Origin: Chondrosia reniformis
Lineage: Eukaryota > Porifera > Demospongiae > Chondrillida > Chondrillidae
Length of the DNA stretch: 64,000 bases
Assembly: GCA_947172415.1 (NCBI GenBank)
Contig: OX359195.1
Coordinates: forward strand, 310,001 to 374,000
Reading direction: 5' to 3'
The translations under genes and the position numbers were made by a program. The stretch's first letter is position 1. Each line of letters begins with the position of its first letter. The notes beneath the pieces are model-generated. The model searched no databases and was not told the origin of the DNA. It was given only the letters and a program-made list of their open reading frames with translations. Of the stretch, positions 31,874 through 42,523 are shown piece after piece.

Positions 31874-32917
31874 TTACAACACCCAAATCTCCAGCCAATC
31901 AGTGTAGACATCTTCCTCGTTTCTTGCCTGATTTCCACACCACCTGACTTCTATGTCATCCTGTGTTGATTCAATCTCTCTGTGAAACCAACCATGTCTG
32001 TCACAAGAATGAGCTGTATCAGCAACACAACCAGCTCCATCCCAAAGTGGATCAGACCAGGCAGTTACACCAGATGTGGAAGTACTGAATCCAGATTCAC
32101 AGTAAAAATGGTCACCCACGAAGTCAGGAACATTGTCAAAGTTAAAAGGATCTTGGTCTCTTGGACAGGCTTGTATACGATTAACATTCTCTCTGAATCC
32201 AACTGCCAGTGTCCACAGATGCTGTCTTGGGCTACCACGAGTGATGGAGAGACCATCAACATATGTCTGATCTATTGTTTCACCTATTACTAATTGAAAT
32301 GCATCCATAGTCCCATACTGGTATCCTCTAGCAATACCACACACTTGAGAGTAAGTGGTATTCACAGGAAATGTGACTGAAGAGCATCCTTTATCTCTAC
32401 GTCCATCTCCATCAACACTCCTTCCACAAGCTCTCTGTCCTGTGTTACTGTTAGATGTCTCATTAAGACCACTTGGACACTCTGCTTCTGGATCAGTCAT
32501 ATTGATGTAGGCCACTCTTCTCCAGTCACTACTAGTAATGTTACAAAGTGTTTTTTCCTCTTCTTCAGGAGGAGGACAATCTGAGGTTATGTGATCCATC
32601 AGTTGGTCTATCTTTTCACACAAGGAAATGTTGAGCTCTTCTATCTTCTTTTGGCATTCTGCTCTTTCTTCTCCAATCAGTTGTTTTATTTCATCAAGCT
32701 GTTTGACAATGGAGCTGGTAAAGTTTCCAAGATCAGCACTTGAAGAGCTGTGACACTTGTCATAAGACGCTTTTGCTAATAAAGAGAAGAATGACTGCCA
32801 AGATGCCATACTGGTAGAGTCATCATTGAGTGAGCAGTGAGTGTCAGCTGTACTTGTGAGTATCAAGTGACTGGCCAGTATAGTAAGGAGAATCCAATTC
32901 CATTTAGCAGAATTCAT
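31874..32917 (-). CDS. secreted cysteine-rich array protein, stalk A + head D (347 aa)
   Basis: Intact. Signal peptide, stalk (ADLGNFTSSIVKQLDEIK) and acidic linker PPPEEEEKT precede a D head: GIARGYQYGTMDAF, TIDQTYVDGLSIT, FDNVPDFVGDHFYCESGF, DPLWDGAGCVADT, HGWFHREIES, DDIEVRWCGNQ, ending DWLEIWVL. Loops: DGRRDKG, QLVIGE, FRENVNRIQA, STSTSGVTA, GNQARNEEDV. Its twin at 41.5 kb differs chiefly in the first two loops (NLPGKDLG, QVVIGE) and a few nearby positions, while the rest is almost unchanged. Confidence 0.9.
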   Translation of the reverse strand: MNSAKWNWILLTILASHLILTSTADTHCSLNDDSTSMASWQSFFSLLAKASYDKCHSSSSADLGNFTSSIVKQLDEIKQLIGEERAECQKKIEELNISLCEKIDQLMDHITSDCPPPEEEEKTLCNITSSDWRRVAYINMTDPEAECPSGLNETSNSNTGQRACGRSVDGDGRRDKGCSSVTFPVNTTYSQVCGIARGYQYGTMDAFQLVIGETIDQTYVDGLSITRGSPRQHLWTLAVGFRENVNRIQACPRDQDPFNFDNVPDFVGDHFYCESGFSTSTSGVTAWSDPLWDGAGCVADTAHSCDRHGWFHREIESTQDDIEVRWCGNQARNEEDVYTDWLEIWVL

Positions 32918-33008
32918 CTTTTAGATCCTTTGAGTTGTCTGATGAGATTTAGGAGCTTGCTTCTCTAACAGTTAGTGGTTGGTTGAGCTGTTCAAGTGCT
33001 AGTGTTGC

Positions 33009-33015
33009 TTTTATA
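33009..33015 (-). promoter_or_regulatory. TATA box of the 31.9-kb array gene
   Basis: TATAAAA on the minus strand, ~92-98 bases above the start. Confidence 0.65.
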
Positions 33016-33019
33016 GGAA

Positions 33020-33930
33020 TCAACAGTTAGTTGTATTACATACAAGTTGTTTCATGATGTCAAGGTTTGTGGAAAATCCTTGTATGTATTCTCTTCCTGT
33101 TTCTCTTTTGTATATTACTACCCATTATATATGAAGTTGTTTCATTTTGTGTAAAAAGGATCTATCACTTATTTACTTATATAACTATTACGTAATCCCA
33201 AACTGTGAAAAATTCATTGTCATATTTCAATAATGAATTTGATTGTACTCTTTTTGGCGCATATATACAAAAATGATATCACCTGGGAAGTTAGCAATGA
33301 GAATAGAATATATACGAAGTGCCTCATGTGTTCATCCATTTTGAAAGTAAAACATGGATGACACAAGAAAGTTGTGGTCACTGACAGACAGATAAGCCAT
33401 ATGTACCTATAACTACGAACCACTAATTATACTTCATAAAGGAAATGTCATGCCATATGGGCTCCTTGATACTAATAATATATTGCATATGAACATTAAT
33501 TGTTTATGAAAGTGAAATTTCTTATATGGCTGTCAATTTCCTGTTAATTTTAACTGCAATATTATACTGCCTTACTGATAGTTAATCATTCGGGATTCTT
33601 ACTGTACATCAAGACTAATATAAAACCAAATCTAGAATCTCTTACTATTTTATTGAATGTACGTAACAATATGTATCAAAGTTTTAATACCTATACCAAT
33701 CATACTCATGTATGTACTATGTACCAATATTAATAAGTGAAATTACATTTTTTATTGTTACAAATAAATTACTAATTTATTAAAACTATATGTGGTGATA
33801 AATGAAAAATAGAAAAGTTGGATGATAAAATAACTTAGAATTGCTTATGTACATTAATGGTTGCTAAGTACAATTATTGTATCCCTTGTAAACTAATGCA
33901 GTTCATGCTTCCTAATGAACTGTTTCCTGA
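33020..33930. other. duplicated flank between array gene and Ig stump
   Basis: Near-identical to 42626-43536. No coding sequence recognised. Confidence 0.55.
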
Positions 33931-34593
33931 TCAGCAGTTCCTGTTCGTTGCTCCAGTCTCAGTCTCTAAGGCACACTTATATTGAGTGCCATTCTCTTCT
34001 GTAATCTCAACAGTACCTGAAGCATTGCAGTGTGTCTCAGTCACTTTAGGTCTAACTATATTCAAACACACATTGGATCCACTGCTTATAACCATCTCCT
34101 GCCCTATATATATACACATGGAGGTACACATTCATATCAAGGATTCACAAAAATCAAGAAAAAGACAGAGTCACTGATGAAGGGTGGAATTCCCAGAAAG
34201 CTGCCATGCCCAATGGAGCACAAGAAGACTCCTGTATCCTCAATCATTCAAAGCTCTCCCCAGGTTCTGTTCCCCATATATAGGCATTTTAATTTATTAC
34301 AGAGTATGTATAGCATGTAGCTTGTAGAGTTATTACAGAGTATGTATAGCATGTAGCTTGTAGAGTTATTACAGACTATGTATATGTACTGTAGCTAGGA
34401 AAATGGTGTTTTCGTGCATATTAGTTACTATACTAGGTTTGGTGTATATATATGATGGTACATGTGCTAACAACCATACCTGTTCCATTCACCAGTCTGA
34501 TTGGCACATTAGTAGGAGACTGGTCTAAGTCATGTAAATTGGCTTCTGCCACACTCCTTATACCACATCGATAAGTTGATAGGAAGTCACTAC
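33931..34593 (-). pseudogene. stump of an Ig-superfamily gene (last two exons)
   Basis: 33931-34103 matches the last exon of the 43.5-kb Ig gene (EMV-SSGSNVCLNIVRP, HCNASG, YKCALETETG, then stop). 34480-34593 matches its third exon (YRCGIRSV-like region and RLMNGT). Upstream, at about 34606, the sequence switches to a second copy of the 27.1-kb region, so the signal-peptide and first Ig exons are absent. It was left behind by the tandem duplication and has no promoter of its own. Confidence 0.8.
34140..34330 (+). mobile_element. dispersed element, hammerhead-like core decayed
   Basis: Same family as 29845-30075 but in plus orientation, inserted in the intron of the Ig stump. It reads CTGATGA, GGG/CCC and GAAA, then GCTGCC instead of CAGCTGTC. 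A 36-base tandem duplication (attacagagtatgtatagca tgtag...) follows at about 34298-34370. Confidence 0.6.
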
Positions 34594-34620
34594 CTGTATA
34601 TACATGTTAATACATACATA
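34594..34620. other. junction of the large tandem duplication
   Basis: To the left the sequence follows the Ig gene intron (as at 44160-44180, tacctgtatatacatgt). To the right it follows 27108 onward (ttaatacatacataatt). The switch is at about 34606-34608 with only one or two bases shared, consistent with end joining and not homologous exchange. Confidence 0.8.
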
Positions 34621-34843
34621 ATTAAAACAAATAATTAGTTAAATGCCATGCCAAACACCGATGCAGAGTTCCCTTCAGCAGCAACAGCAAAGTACAGAAA
34701 GAGTTGCAGAGTTACAAGGGGAAAACATCAAACTTATAAAAGAGAAAGTATTTTATTTCACTATAACTATACTATGCTGGACTGCTACTGAGAGCATTTG
34801 GATGAGGTAGTTGGTGGACCTCTCTTGTCTCTAGTGACTTGAG

Positions 34844-35095
34844 CTAGCCTGTGGCCCAAACTACTGATCGATTACCACTGGAGTGTGTGGAGTTGAAGAT
34901 ACGTAGGTCTGTTTGTCCCTCTTTCTCTCCTCTTCCAAGGCCACCACCACCACTTTCGCCTCCCTGGTGGTGCTTCTTGAGTAAGAAGGTGCAGGTTACG
35001 TCCCAGACCAACAGCTTCCCGTTCCACCAAATGGGGACTATTGTTATGCCGTCAGGTGGCTTTCCATCTGATCGGTATAGACGTGATGATTCCAA
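34844..35095 (-). mobile_element. LINE-type C-terminal fragment, copy 2
   Basis: Twin of 27374-27610 within the duplicated block. It lacks the extra CGTA seen at 27404-27411. Confidence 0.5.
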
Positions 35096-36089
35096 AGTTA
35101 TTCAGTTAATTTCTTGTGCAATATTTAAATTGTTACAGTTTGCACTTAATAGTTTACCTGAAAACAAGTGATGCAACATTTTTGTTATCATGTGATGTGA
35201 TAGCCCAACCCCAACTGTTCTATTTATTGTATCACACTGCTGCTAGAGAGAGGTAACACAGTAGATATCAATTTATAGTGATAACTCATTAATTCTCATA
35301 GGACAGTGCATTAGTATAAGTTACAATGTGGAAGTGACTGTATTTGTAAAATAAGTAACTGAATTGGAAGAAGGTTGTGGGACAACATCTTCAAAGGAGC
35401 TACAGTTGACTTGTGTTATGTATAGTGAACTGTACATACATACATATTTCAAAGACAAACTATGTCTGTCTTAATCTCAATATTAATCTCAATAATATAC
35501 AGTAGAATACTTTCTTTTGGGACTTTGTAAGGTCAGAGGTCAATAGGTGCTGAGAATTCCAATTGTAAAGTGCGTCTTTTATAATGTGGATATCATATCA
35601 ATTAGGGACAGTATACCAGTGGAGTTGCATAATCACCTCCTGCATGCTAACTATGTATAAAGTTGGATATGTGAAGGTCTAGTTAGTTTGAGAATTGAGC
35701 ATAATATTTTCCAAACCTTCCCCTATATACGTATATAACTTTCAGCTCATTTGATCAACCATTTATTACTGCAGATTATTTGATTGATAATTGTAATATT
35801 TAATGGAATTTGGGTGTGTATACTTGAACATTGTATAGAAGTACCATTAGAAGAAGTAGAAGCTTTTGCTAAGAATTGATAACATTTGGTACTAAAACCA
35901 TGTCTACCACATTTCGTTTTCTAAGCAGAACCTATGAATATTGTTAATGACAAGTGAATATAACTTTCAATGATGTCATTATAGGAATCTCTTTTTTAAA
36001 TCTTTAGTTTAAAGTATTACAGAGTAAATGTATTAAACTACGTATATTTGAGTATACTGTTCAAACTGAAGTCTTAATAGTTAGCTTAG
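35096..36089. other. array spacer, shortened
   Basis: 35100-35420 matches 27610-27930. 35590-35700 is array 3' flank shared with 4317 and 12381. No gene seen. Confidence 0.5.
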
Positions 36090-37147
36090 TTACAACACCC
36101 AAATGTCCAGCAAATCAGTGTAGACATCTTCATTACTTCTTTCCTGATTAGAACACCACCTCACTTCTATGTCATCTTGTGTTGGTTCAATCTCTCTGTG
36201 AAACCAACCATGTCTGTCACAAGAATGAGCTGTATCAGCAACACAACCAGCTCCATCCCAAAGTGGATCAGACCAGGCAGTTACACCAGTTGCAGAATGT
36301 GGTAGTAGTGAATCCTGATTCACAGTAAAAATGGTCACCCACAAAGTCAGGAACATTGTCGAAGTTAAAAGGATCGTGGTCTCTTGGACACTCTTTTGTC
36401 TATTTTCAATATCTTCACTCTGTCCAACTGCCAGTGTCCATAGATGCTGTCTTGAGCTACCACGAGTGATGGAGAGACCATCAACATATGTCTGATCTCT
36501 AGTTTTGCCTGTTACTAGTTGAAATGCTTCCATATCCCCATGCTGGTATCCTCTAGCAATACCACACACTTGAGAGTAAGTAGTGTTTACGTACTGGAAA
36601 TGTGACTGGAGAGCATCCCTTATCGTTTTTTGGATAGTTTCCATCAACACTCCTTCCACAAGCTCTCTGTCCTGTGGTGCTGTTAGATACTTCATTAAGA
36701 CCACTTGGACACTCTGCTTCTGGATCAGTCATATTGATGTAGGCCACTCTTCTCCAGTCACTACTAGTAATGTTACAAAGTGTTATTTCCTCTTCTTCAG
36801 GAGGAGGACAGTCTGAGGTTATGTTATCCATCAGTTGATATATCTTCTCACACAAGGAACTGTTGAGCTCCTCAATCTTCTTTTGGCATTCTGCTCTTTC
36901 TTCTTAAACGAGTTGTTTTATTTCATCAAGCTGTTTGACAATGGTGCTGGTAAAATTTCCAAGATCAGCACTTGAAGAGCTGTGACCTTGTCATAAGACG
37001 CTTTTGCTAATAAAGAGAAGAATGACGCCAAAATGCCATACTGGTAGAGTCATCATTGAGTGAGCAGTCAGTGTCAGCTATACTTGTGAGTATCAAGTGA
37101 CTGGCCAGTATAGTAAGGAGAATCCAATTCCATTTAGCAGAATTCAT
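36090..37147 (-). pseudogene. array gene, stalk A + head D, full length but disrupted
   Basis: The whole gene is recognisable from the signal peptide (37147) to DLLDIWVL. Lesions: two single-base deletions in the stalk region near 36988 and 37026, a TAA stop at about 36905 where paralogues read QLIGEER, a CGTA insertion at 36590-36593 that shifts the frame inside VNTTYS, and a pair of compensating shifts between SEDIE and the ATGVTAWSDP loop. The TATA box is altered by loss of one T. It is clearly dead. The first duplication copy has only a truncated gene at the matching place. Confidence 0.86.
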
Positions 37148-37621
37148 CTTTTGGATCCTTTGAGTTGTCTGATGAGATTTAGGAGCTTGCTTCTCTGACT
37201 GTTACTGGTTGGTTGAGCTGCAGCTACAGTGATGAAGCTGCTTTATAGGAAATGGAATCGGACATGACCAGTTGTTTTAAATAGTAAAATTAATGTTTTC
37301 AGTGATAGCAGAATTTGTAATGGTTGATCTATAACTTCCTATTCCCTTATTTGGTGTGTAAGTGATTTAAAAGACTTGTACAATTTAAAACAACTTGTTG
37401 CAACAAGTCTGTCACATGTTTTTCATGTAGAAGGAATAACACAAGTATATACGTATTACAGTTCTAGCCTATTTTTGGTGTGGGCAGCATAAATTCTTTC
37501 ATAAATGATATTCGTGTTCATGAAGTACTTATAAATGTATTGAGGGAAATATAACCTTATTTCAAGCTTAAATTAGTTAGTCAACAGTTTTCCCTTGCAT
37601 ATTTATGTTGTCTGTTGTAAT

Positions 37622-38560
37622 TCAAAGGATCCAGATCTCCAAAAGATCAGTGTAGAAATCTTCATTACTTCTTGCTTCATCAGCACACCACCTGACTTCT
37701 ATGTCTTCTTGACTTGGTGCAATTTCACGATGAAACCAGCCATATCTTGAACAAGACTGTGCAGTACTTGAGAAACACTGCTGTCCATCCCACAGAGGGT
37801 CCTCCCAAGCAATCCTCGCCTCATCCATTGTCTCATAGCCAGCTTCACAATAATAATTGTTTTTAACAAAGTCAGGAATTAAGCTGATGTCGTATGTGTC
37901 CAGATCTAGAGGGCATCTTGCTAATTCTGAATAAGTGCTTACTTCATTAAGACCTACTGCCAGTGTCCACAGATGCTTCCTTGGGTTGTCATGGGTGATG
38001 GAGAGGCCATCAACATATGCATCATCTATAGTTCTTATTGGTGACATCCAGAATGCATCCATTGACCTGTACTGATAATCTCTTGCATAACCACATACAT
38101 GAGAGTAAGTGGTATTCACAGGAAAGGTCGCAGAAGAGCATCCTCCAGGAACTGCAACTGTGAAGCCTGCTCCATCAATGCTCCTTCCACAAGCTCTCTG
38201 TCCTGTAGTGCTGTTAGAGGTCTCATTAAGACCACTTGGACACTCTGTTTCTGGATCAGTCATATTGATGTAGGCCACTCTTCTCCAATTGAAACTGGAA
38301 ATGTTACAAAGAGTTAATTCAGTTACTTGAAGTTTAGCAGCAAAATAGTTTAACTCATTCTCAATCTCTTTAGTAGTGTTCTCTTTAGCTTCTGCTATTA
38401 TGTTCTCCAATCTGTTCAGCTCCTCTTGTAAATTTTGATAATCTTCTCTTTTCCCTATAAGGTCTGCAATGTGTAGTCCAAGAGATGTTATTTGAAAGGC
38501 CATCATAGTTAGAAGAGCTACCAGCAACAGAACAGTGGGGATACACTTTAGTGAGGTCAT
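37622..38560 (-). CDS. cysteine-rich array protein, stalk B + head Q (312 aa)
   Basis: Intact twin of the 28.7-kb gene. The indel taacttattag (also in the 4.4-kb gene) closes the upstream frame, so MTSLKC is the only sensible start. It differs from the twin by WMSPIRTIDDAYVDG in place of LEWSDAYVDG, HDNPRK in place of YGNPRK, and EVS for EIS. The conserved positions FVKNNYYCEAGY and CFSSTAQSC are kept in both. All head cysteines are present. The concentration of differences in one loop, within otherwise almost identical kilobases, is notable. Confidence 0.88.
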   Translation of the reverse strand: MTSLKCIPTVLLLVALLTMMAFQITSLGLHIADLIGKREDYQNLQEELNRLENIIAEAKENTTKEIENELNYFAAKLQVTELTLCNISSFNWRRVAYINMTDPETECPSGLNETSNSTTGQRACGRSIDGAGFTVAVPGGCSSATFPVNTTYSHVCGYARDYQYRSMDAFWMSPIRTIDDAYVDGLSITHDNPRKHLWTLAVGLNEVSTYSELARCPLDLDTYDISLIPDFVKNNYYCEAGYETMDEARIAWEDPLWDGQQCFSSTAQSCSRYGWFHREIAPSQEDIEVRWCADEARSNEDFYTDLLEIWIL

Positions 38561-38614
38561 TGTGGTAGCTGCAGCAGTAACTTATTAGCTGACTATGTGA
38601 GCAGCTTGAGGTTG

Positions 38615-38622
38615 TATTTATA
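38615..38622 (-). promoter_or_regulatory. TATA box of the 37.6-kb array gene
   Basis: TATAAATA on the minus strand, 55-62 bases above the start. Confidence 0.7.
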
Positions 38623-38784
38623 GTTGTTCTAAATGTGTTGCCATTAGACATATTCCTTCATCCACATCTTCTTAGCAATGTTGCTTCACTTTAAAGCATT
38701 TCCTGTATTAACTAAATTGATTAGCTTGCTCATCATATACCATACAGTATGTAGCATACACAATGTATGAAAAGTCTAAGATAC

Positions 38785-39010
38785 CATTTTCCTACATGCT
38801 ATGCCTATTCTGTAGAAGAGCCTATAGGGGAACTAAACCTGAAGAGAGCTTTGGATGAAGATACAGGAGTCTTTTCTTCCTTCTTTTCCCTTCTTTCATC
38901 TTCTTCTCCACTGGGTCAGACAGCTGTTTCTGGGAATTCCACCCTTCATCAGTGATCCTGGGAGTCTTTGTCTTTTTCTTTTTCTTTATCTTGATCTTCT
39001 GTGAATCCTA
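38785..39010 (-). mobile_element. dispersed element with a hammerhead-like core, twin copy
   Basis: Same insertion as 29845-30075, carried by the tandem duplication. The core is at 38913-38958: CTGATGA, GGG/CCC stem II closed by an A-A mismatch, GAAA, CAGCTG, UC, and flanks GGATCA/TGACCC that can pair with one mismatch. Confidence 0.62.
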
Positions 39011-40664
39011 TGTACAGTATATGTGATCTGTAATAGCACACTTTAATCGATTTTTATGATTGAACAGAATTATAATGTATTTTGTGATAATGTATGAAGA
39101 GTATATGTTTAAGTAACAGAACAGTTTGTGTTTTTAAGATTCTCTCAGTCATGTCTTTTTAAGAGAAATATTACTTTGAAATACCATCCAATGCTTGTGT
39201 AGTTTGAATTTATACTATTTAATATCCTGTCAATCTCATAGGAAGATAATACAGTTTTCAATTTTATAGGAAAGTTAAAGGAAATGTTTACGCTCATTCT
39301 ACAAAATACATTTACAGTCAACTTGAGCTATAAGTTCTAAATGATCTACCAATTGTATCATATTCATGTTATTCAGCTAGTTTGTTATGCAATATTGAAA
39401 TGGTTACAGTTTGCACTTAATAGTTTACCTGAGACTGTTTGGACAAATGATGGAACATGTCTGTTATCATGTGATGTAATGGTACAACCACAACTGTTTT
39501 ATTTATTGTATCACACTGCTGATAAAGTAGTAAATATAAATTTATTGTGAGAACTCATTAATTCTCATAGGACATTACATTGAATTGAATTGAATTGAAA
39601 TAATTTTTTGACCAAGTAATGGAGGATGTCTATTATCATGTGATGTGACAGTCCAATGACAATGACAATGTCTGTGTAGTTCTATTTGTAATATCACATT
39701 ACTGATAGAGAGAGGTAATAGAGTGAGTGTCAGTAATAAGAATTAATTGCATATTTTCATTCTCCAATTACTTACATATGTATATAAATCAATTTAAATA
39801 TTCTGTCCAAGTTAAATTATATAGAATTAGAATGTATATTAAGTTAATTTAATACGTAGGGCCTCTGATTTTCTATTAATATGAGTGTGCAGTTATTAAA
39901 TATCTTTTACAGTATGATAGCAACTGAATTTGTATAAAATAGGTAGCACTGAATGTTAAGAGGATTGAGGGTAAACATCTTCAAAGGAGTTGCAGTTGAC
40001 TTGAGCTATATGTAATGAACTGTATATCAAAGACATGTTATTCTCATTTGCCAAAAACAGTTTTATTTCAGTGAACAAGGAATGTGTCAGTTTAATGTGA
40101 CAAACAACTTACGTATGTATAAATGGTTGGTGCTTGACTGTAGTGTTGGGCGATTATTACTATAGTATAGGTGCGATTATTGACAGAAGCAACTCATGCA
40201 ATGATTGCTACAATTGCCAATGTAATTGTATTTAAATGGCGTTTATGGTGATTTCGCTGTAATATTAAATTTCCACCTGAGGGAAACATTTCGAATGACC
40301 TCAAATGTACAGAATGTGGCTAACTACCACCAGAGAGTAGAAAATCCATGCCTATATTCTTCATGCAGTTATCATGGATTAGCAATTTAATCGTCAATTT
40401 GATATAATTGTTTTTGCAACTAAGATGTTGTTATCATATCGTTTCTTGCTGACATCGCTGTGCAGTGATATGATAGTGGTATTGTCCACCTCTACTAGAC
40501 TGTATTACACTGCAGCCTCTCCTATAGTTTATAAGAACCTCCAATCTGTGGACGACCTCTCTATTCAGTACTAAACACCAAACCAAGTCTGTTATAGTGT
40601 TGTGTTGTTACATGACACTGTAGCGTTAAGTATATGTATATAGAGAACTACATTCTGAACCACT
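39011..40664. other. array spacer
   Basis: Aligns with 30076-31345 and 14240-15900. The segment 40260-40940 is missing from the first duplication copy (joined at about 31345). No intact gene. Confidence 0.55.
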
Positions 40665-40906
40665 TTCCCATTATGTATGAACAAGCCTACATAATGTTGA
40701 TGTTGGTTATAGAGTTTTAGGTTTGACGTTTTTAAAATGTGTTTCAGCCAATCCTTTGTCGAGAGATAAAGAATTGTTAGCTTGGTTACTCTAAAGAATT
40801 GCTACCCAGTGCTACTGATGAGGAGTGGTATTCTCCGAAAAGGCCTTATAGCACAGTGGTAAACTTGAGGTTTCTGACGATTTTTACTACAAATTCCCAT
40901 TATGTA
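40665..40906 (+). mobile_element. recent ~230-bp insertion with 13-bp target-site duplication
   Basis: The sequence ttcccattatgta stands on both sides (40665-40677 and 40894-40906) of a 216-base insert. The paralogous spacers near 8.19 and 15.90 kb show a single, uninterrupted copy of this site (cccattatgtagttggg). The insert has no coding capacity but contains a well-formed hammerhead ribozyme. Long target duplications of this kind point to a retroelement-type insertion. Confidence 0.85.
40809..40854 (+). ncRNA. hammerhead ribozyme, type I, well formed
   Basis: Stem I is GTGCTA (40809-40814) with TAGCAC (40849-40854), six Watson-Crick pairs. CTGATGA is at 40815-40821. Stem II is GGAG/CTCC with a 7-base loop. 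GAAA is at 40837-40840. Stem III is the palindrome AGGCCT (40841-40846), followed by U-A, with predicted cleavage after A40848. Every invariant core position of the family is present. The loopless stem III is a known trait of type I ribozymes from Penelope-like and other metazoan retroelements, which tend to work as dimers. Confidence 0.85.
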
Positions 40907-41018
40907 GTTGCATGGGCAGCCTCTCCTATAACCTCCATATAAATTGAAAGCATTTACTTTCACTGAAACTGTAGTCCGTTAGTCTTCAACTTAAGCAAAG
41001 ATAACTAATACTAGCAAC

Positions 41019-41061
41019 TTGTACTGATGAGTCCTAATATGGACGAAACAGCTGTCTATGG
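41019..41061 (+). ncRNA. hammerhead ribozyme motif, type I, copy 2
   Basis: Identical core to 31406-31448: CTGATGA 41024-41030, GTCC/GGAC stem II, GAAA 41045-41048, CAGCTG, UC. A second, different ribozyme thus lies only ~165 bases from the one at 40809. Confidence 0.72.
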
Positions 41062-41476
41062 CTCAACCATCTTTTTAGTGGCTAGGGGGACTCTGGTTCT
41101 CATCAAGCAAACTTTGGTTCCTCCCATTAGCTCATTGTGCTCCTCAGGAGACATAAGTGGGCAGGGGTATTATCCAGAGTTTAATGATGATATATATATG
41201 TGTATAAAATCAGCAAAGTGTTAAAGTAATTTGACGCTGGAAGTTTCTCTATCTCAAATTACGTATTGTTTCAGAAGCAATCTTTTAGGACTTCATGCAC
41301 ATTAAATTACCATTGGGAACCATTGGGAATTTACTATATACGTATAAGCGACACTCCTTTAATTTCAGAATAGGGAAATCCTTTTCTAAATATTTAGTTT
41401 TAAAGTATTACAGAGTAACTGAATTAAATTGTATTTGAGTATACTGTTCAAACTGAAGTCTTAATAGTTAGCTTAG
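41062..41476. other. remainder of spacer to the next array gene
   Basis: Matches 31449-31873. The short plus-strand frame 41027-41224 overlaps the ribozyme and has no gene-like features. Confidence 0.5.
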
Positions 41477-42523
41477 TTACAACACCCAAATCTCCAGCCA
41501 ATCAGTGTAGACATCTTCCTCGTTTCTTGCCTGATTTCCACACCACCTGACTTCTATGTCATCCTGTGTTGATTCAATCTCTCTGTGAAACCAACCATGT
41601 CTGTCACAAGAATGAGCTGTATCAGCAACACAACCAGCTCCATCCCAAAGTGGATCAGACCAGGCAGTTACACCAGATGTGGAAGTACTGAATCCAGATT
41701 CACAGTAAAAATGGTCACCCACGAAGTCAGGAACATTGTCAAAGTTAAAAGGATCTTGGTCTCTTGGACAGGCTTGTATACGATTAACATTCTCTCTCAA
41801 TCCAACTGCCAGTGTCCACAGATGCTGTCTTGGGCTACCATGAGTGATGGAGAGACCATCAACATATGTCTGATCTATAGTTTCACCTATTACTACTTGA
41901 AATGCATCCATAATACTGTACTGGTATCCTCTAGCAATACCACACACTTGAGAATAAGTAGTGTTTACTGGAAATGTGACTGAAGAGCATCCTAAATCTT
42001 TCCCTGGAAGATTTCCATCAACACTCCTTCCACAAGCTCTCTGTCCTGTGTTACTGTTAGAGGTCTCATTAAGACCACTTGGACACTCTGCTTCTGGATC
42101 AGTCATATTGATGTAGGCCACTCTTCTCCAGTCACTACTAGTAATGTTACAAACTGTTTTTTCCTCTTCTTCAGGAGGAGGACAATCTGAGGTTATGTGA
42201 TCCATCAGTTGGTCTATCTTTTCACACAAGGAAATGTTGAGCTCTTCTATCTTCTTTTGGCATTCTGCTCTTTCTTCTCCAATCAGTTGTTTTATTTCAT
42301 CAAGCTGTTTGACAATGGAGCTGGTAAAGTTTCCAAGATCAGCACTTGAAGAGCTGTGACACTTGTCATAAGACGCTTTTGCAAATAAAGAGAAGAATGA
42401 CTGCCAAGATGCCATACTGGTAGAGTCATCATTGAGTGAACAGTGAGTGTCAGCTGTACTTGTGAGTATCAAGTGACTGGCCAGTATAGTAAGGAGAATC
42501 CAATTCCATTTGGCAGAATTCAT
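41477..42523 (-). CDS. secreted cysteine-rich array protein, stalk A + head D (348 aa)
   Basis: Intact twin of the 31.9-kb gene. Signal peptide, stalk and the last ~130 head residues are nearly unchanged. The segment from SVDG to HLWTLAVG differs: NLPGKDLG, GYQYSIMDAF, QVVIGE, ITHGSP and LRENVN. This patch resembles the heads at 16.3 and 25.6 kb (LPGKDLG is close to YPEKDLG), suggesting gene conversion from another array member. All ten head cysteines and the N-glycosylation sites are kept. Confidence 0.9.
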   Translation of the reverse strand: MNSAKWNWILLTILASHLILTSTADTHCSLNDDSTSMASWQSFFSLFAKASYDKCHSSSSADLGNFTSSIVKQLDEIKQLIGEERAECQKKIEELNISLCEKIDQLMDHITSDCPPPEEEEKTVCNITSSDWRRVAYINMTDPEAECPSGLNETSNSNTGQRACGRSVDGNLPGKDLGCSSVTFPVNTTYSQVCGIARGYQYSIMDAFQVVIGETIDQTYVDGLSITHGSPRQHLWTLAVGLRENVNRIQACPRDQDPFNFDNVPDFVGDHFYCESGFSTSTSGVTAWSDPLWDGAGCVADTAHSCDRHGWFHREIESTQDDIEVRWCGNQARNEEDVYTDWLEIWVL

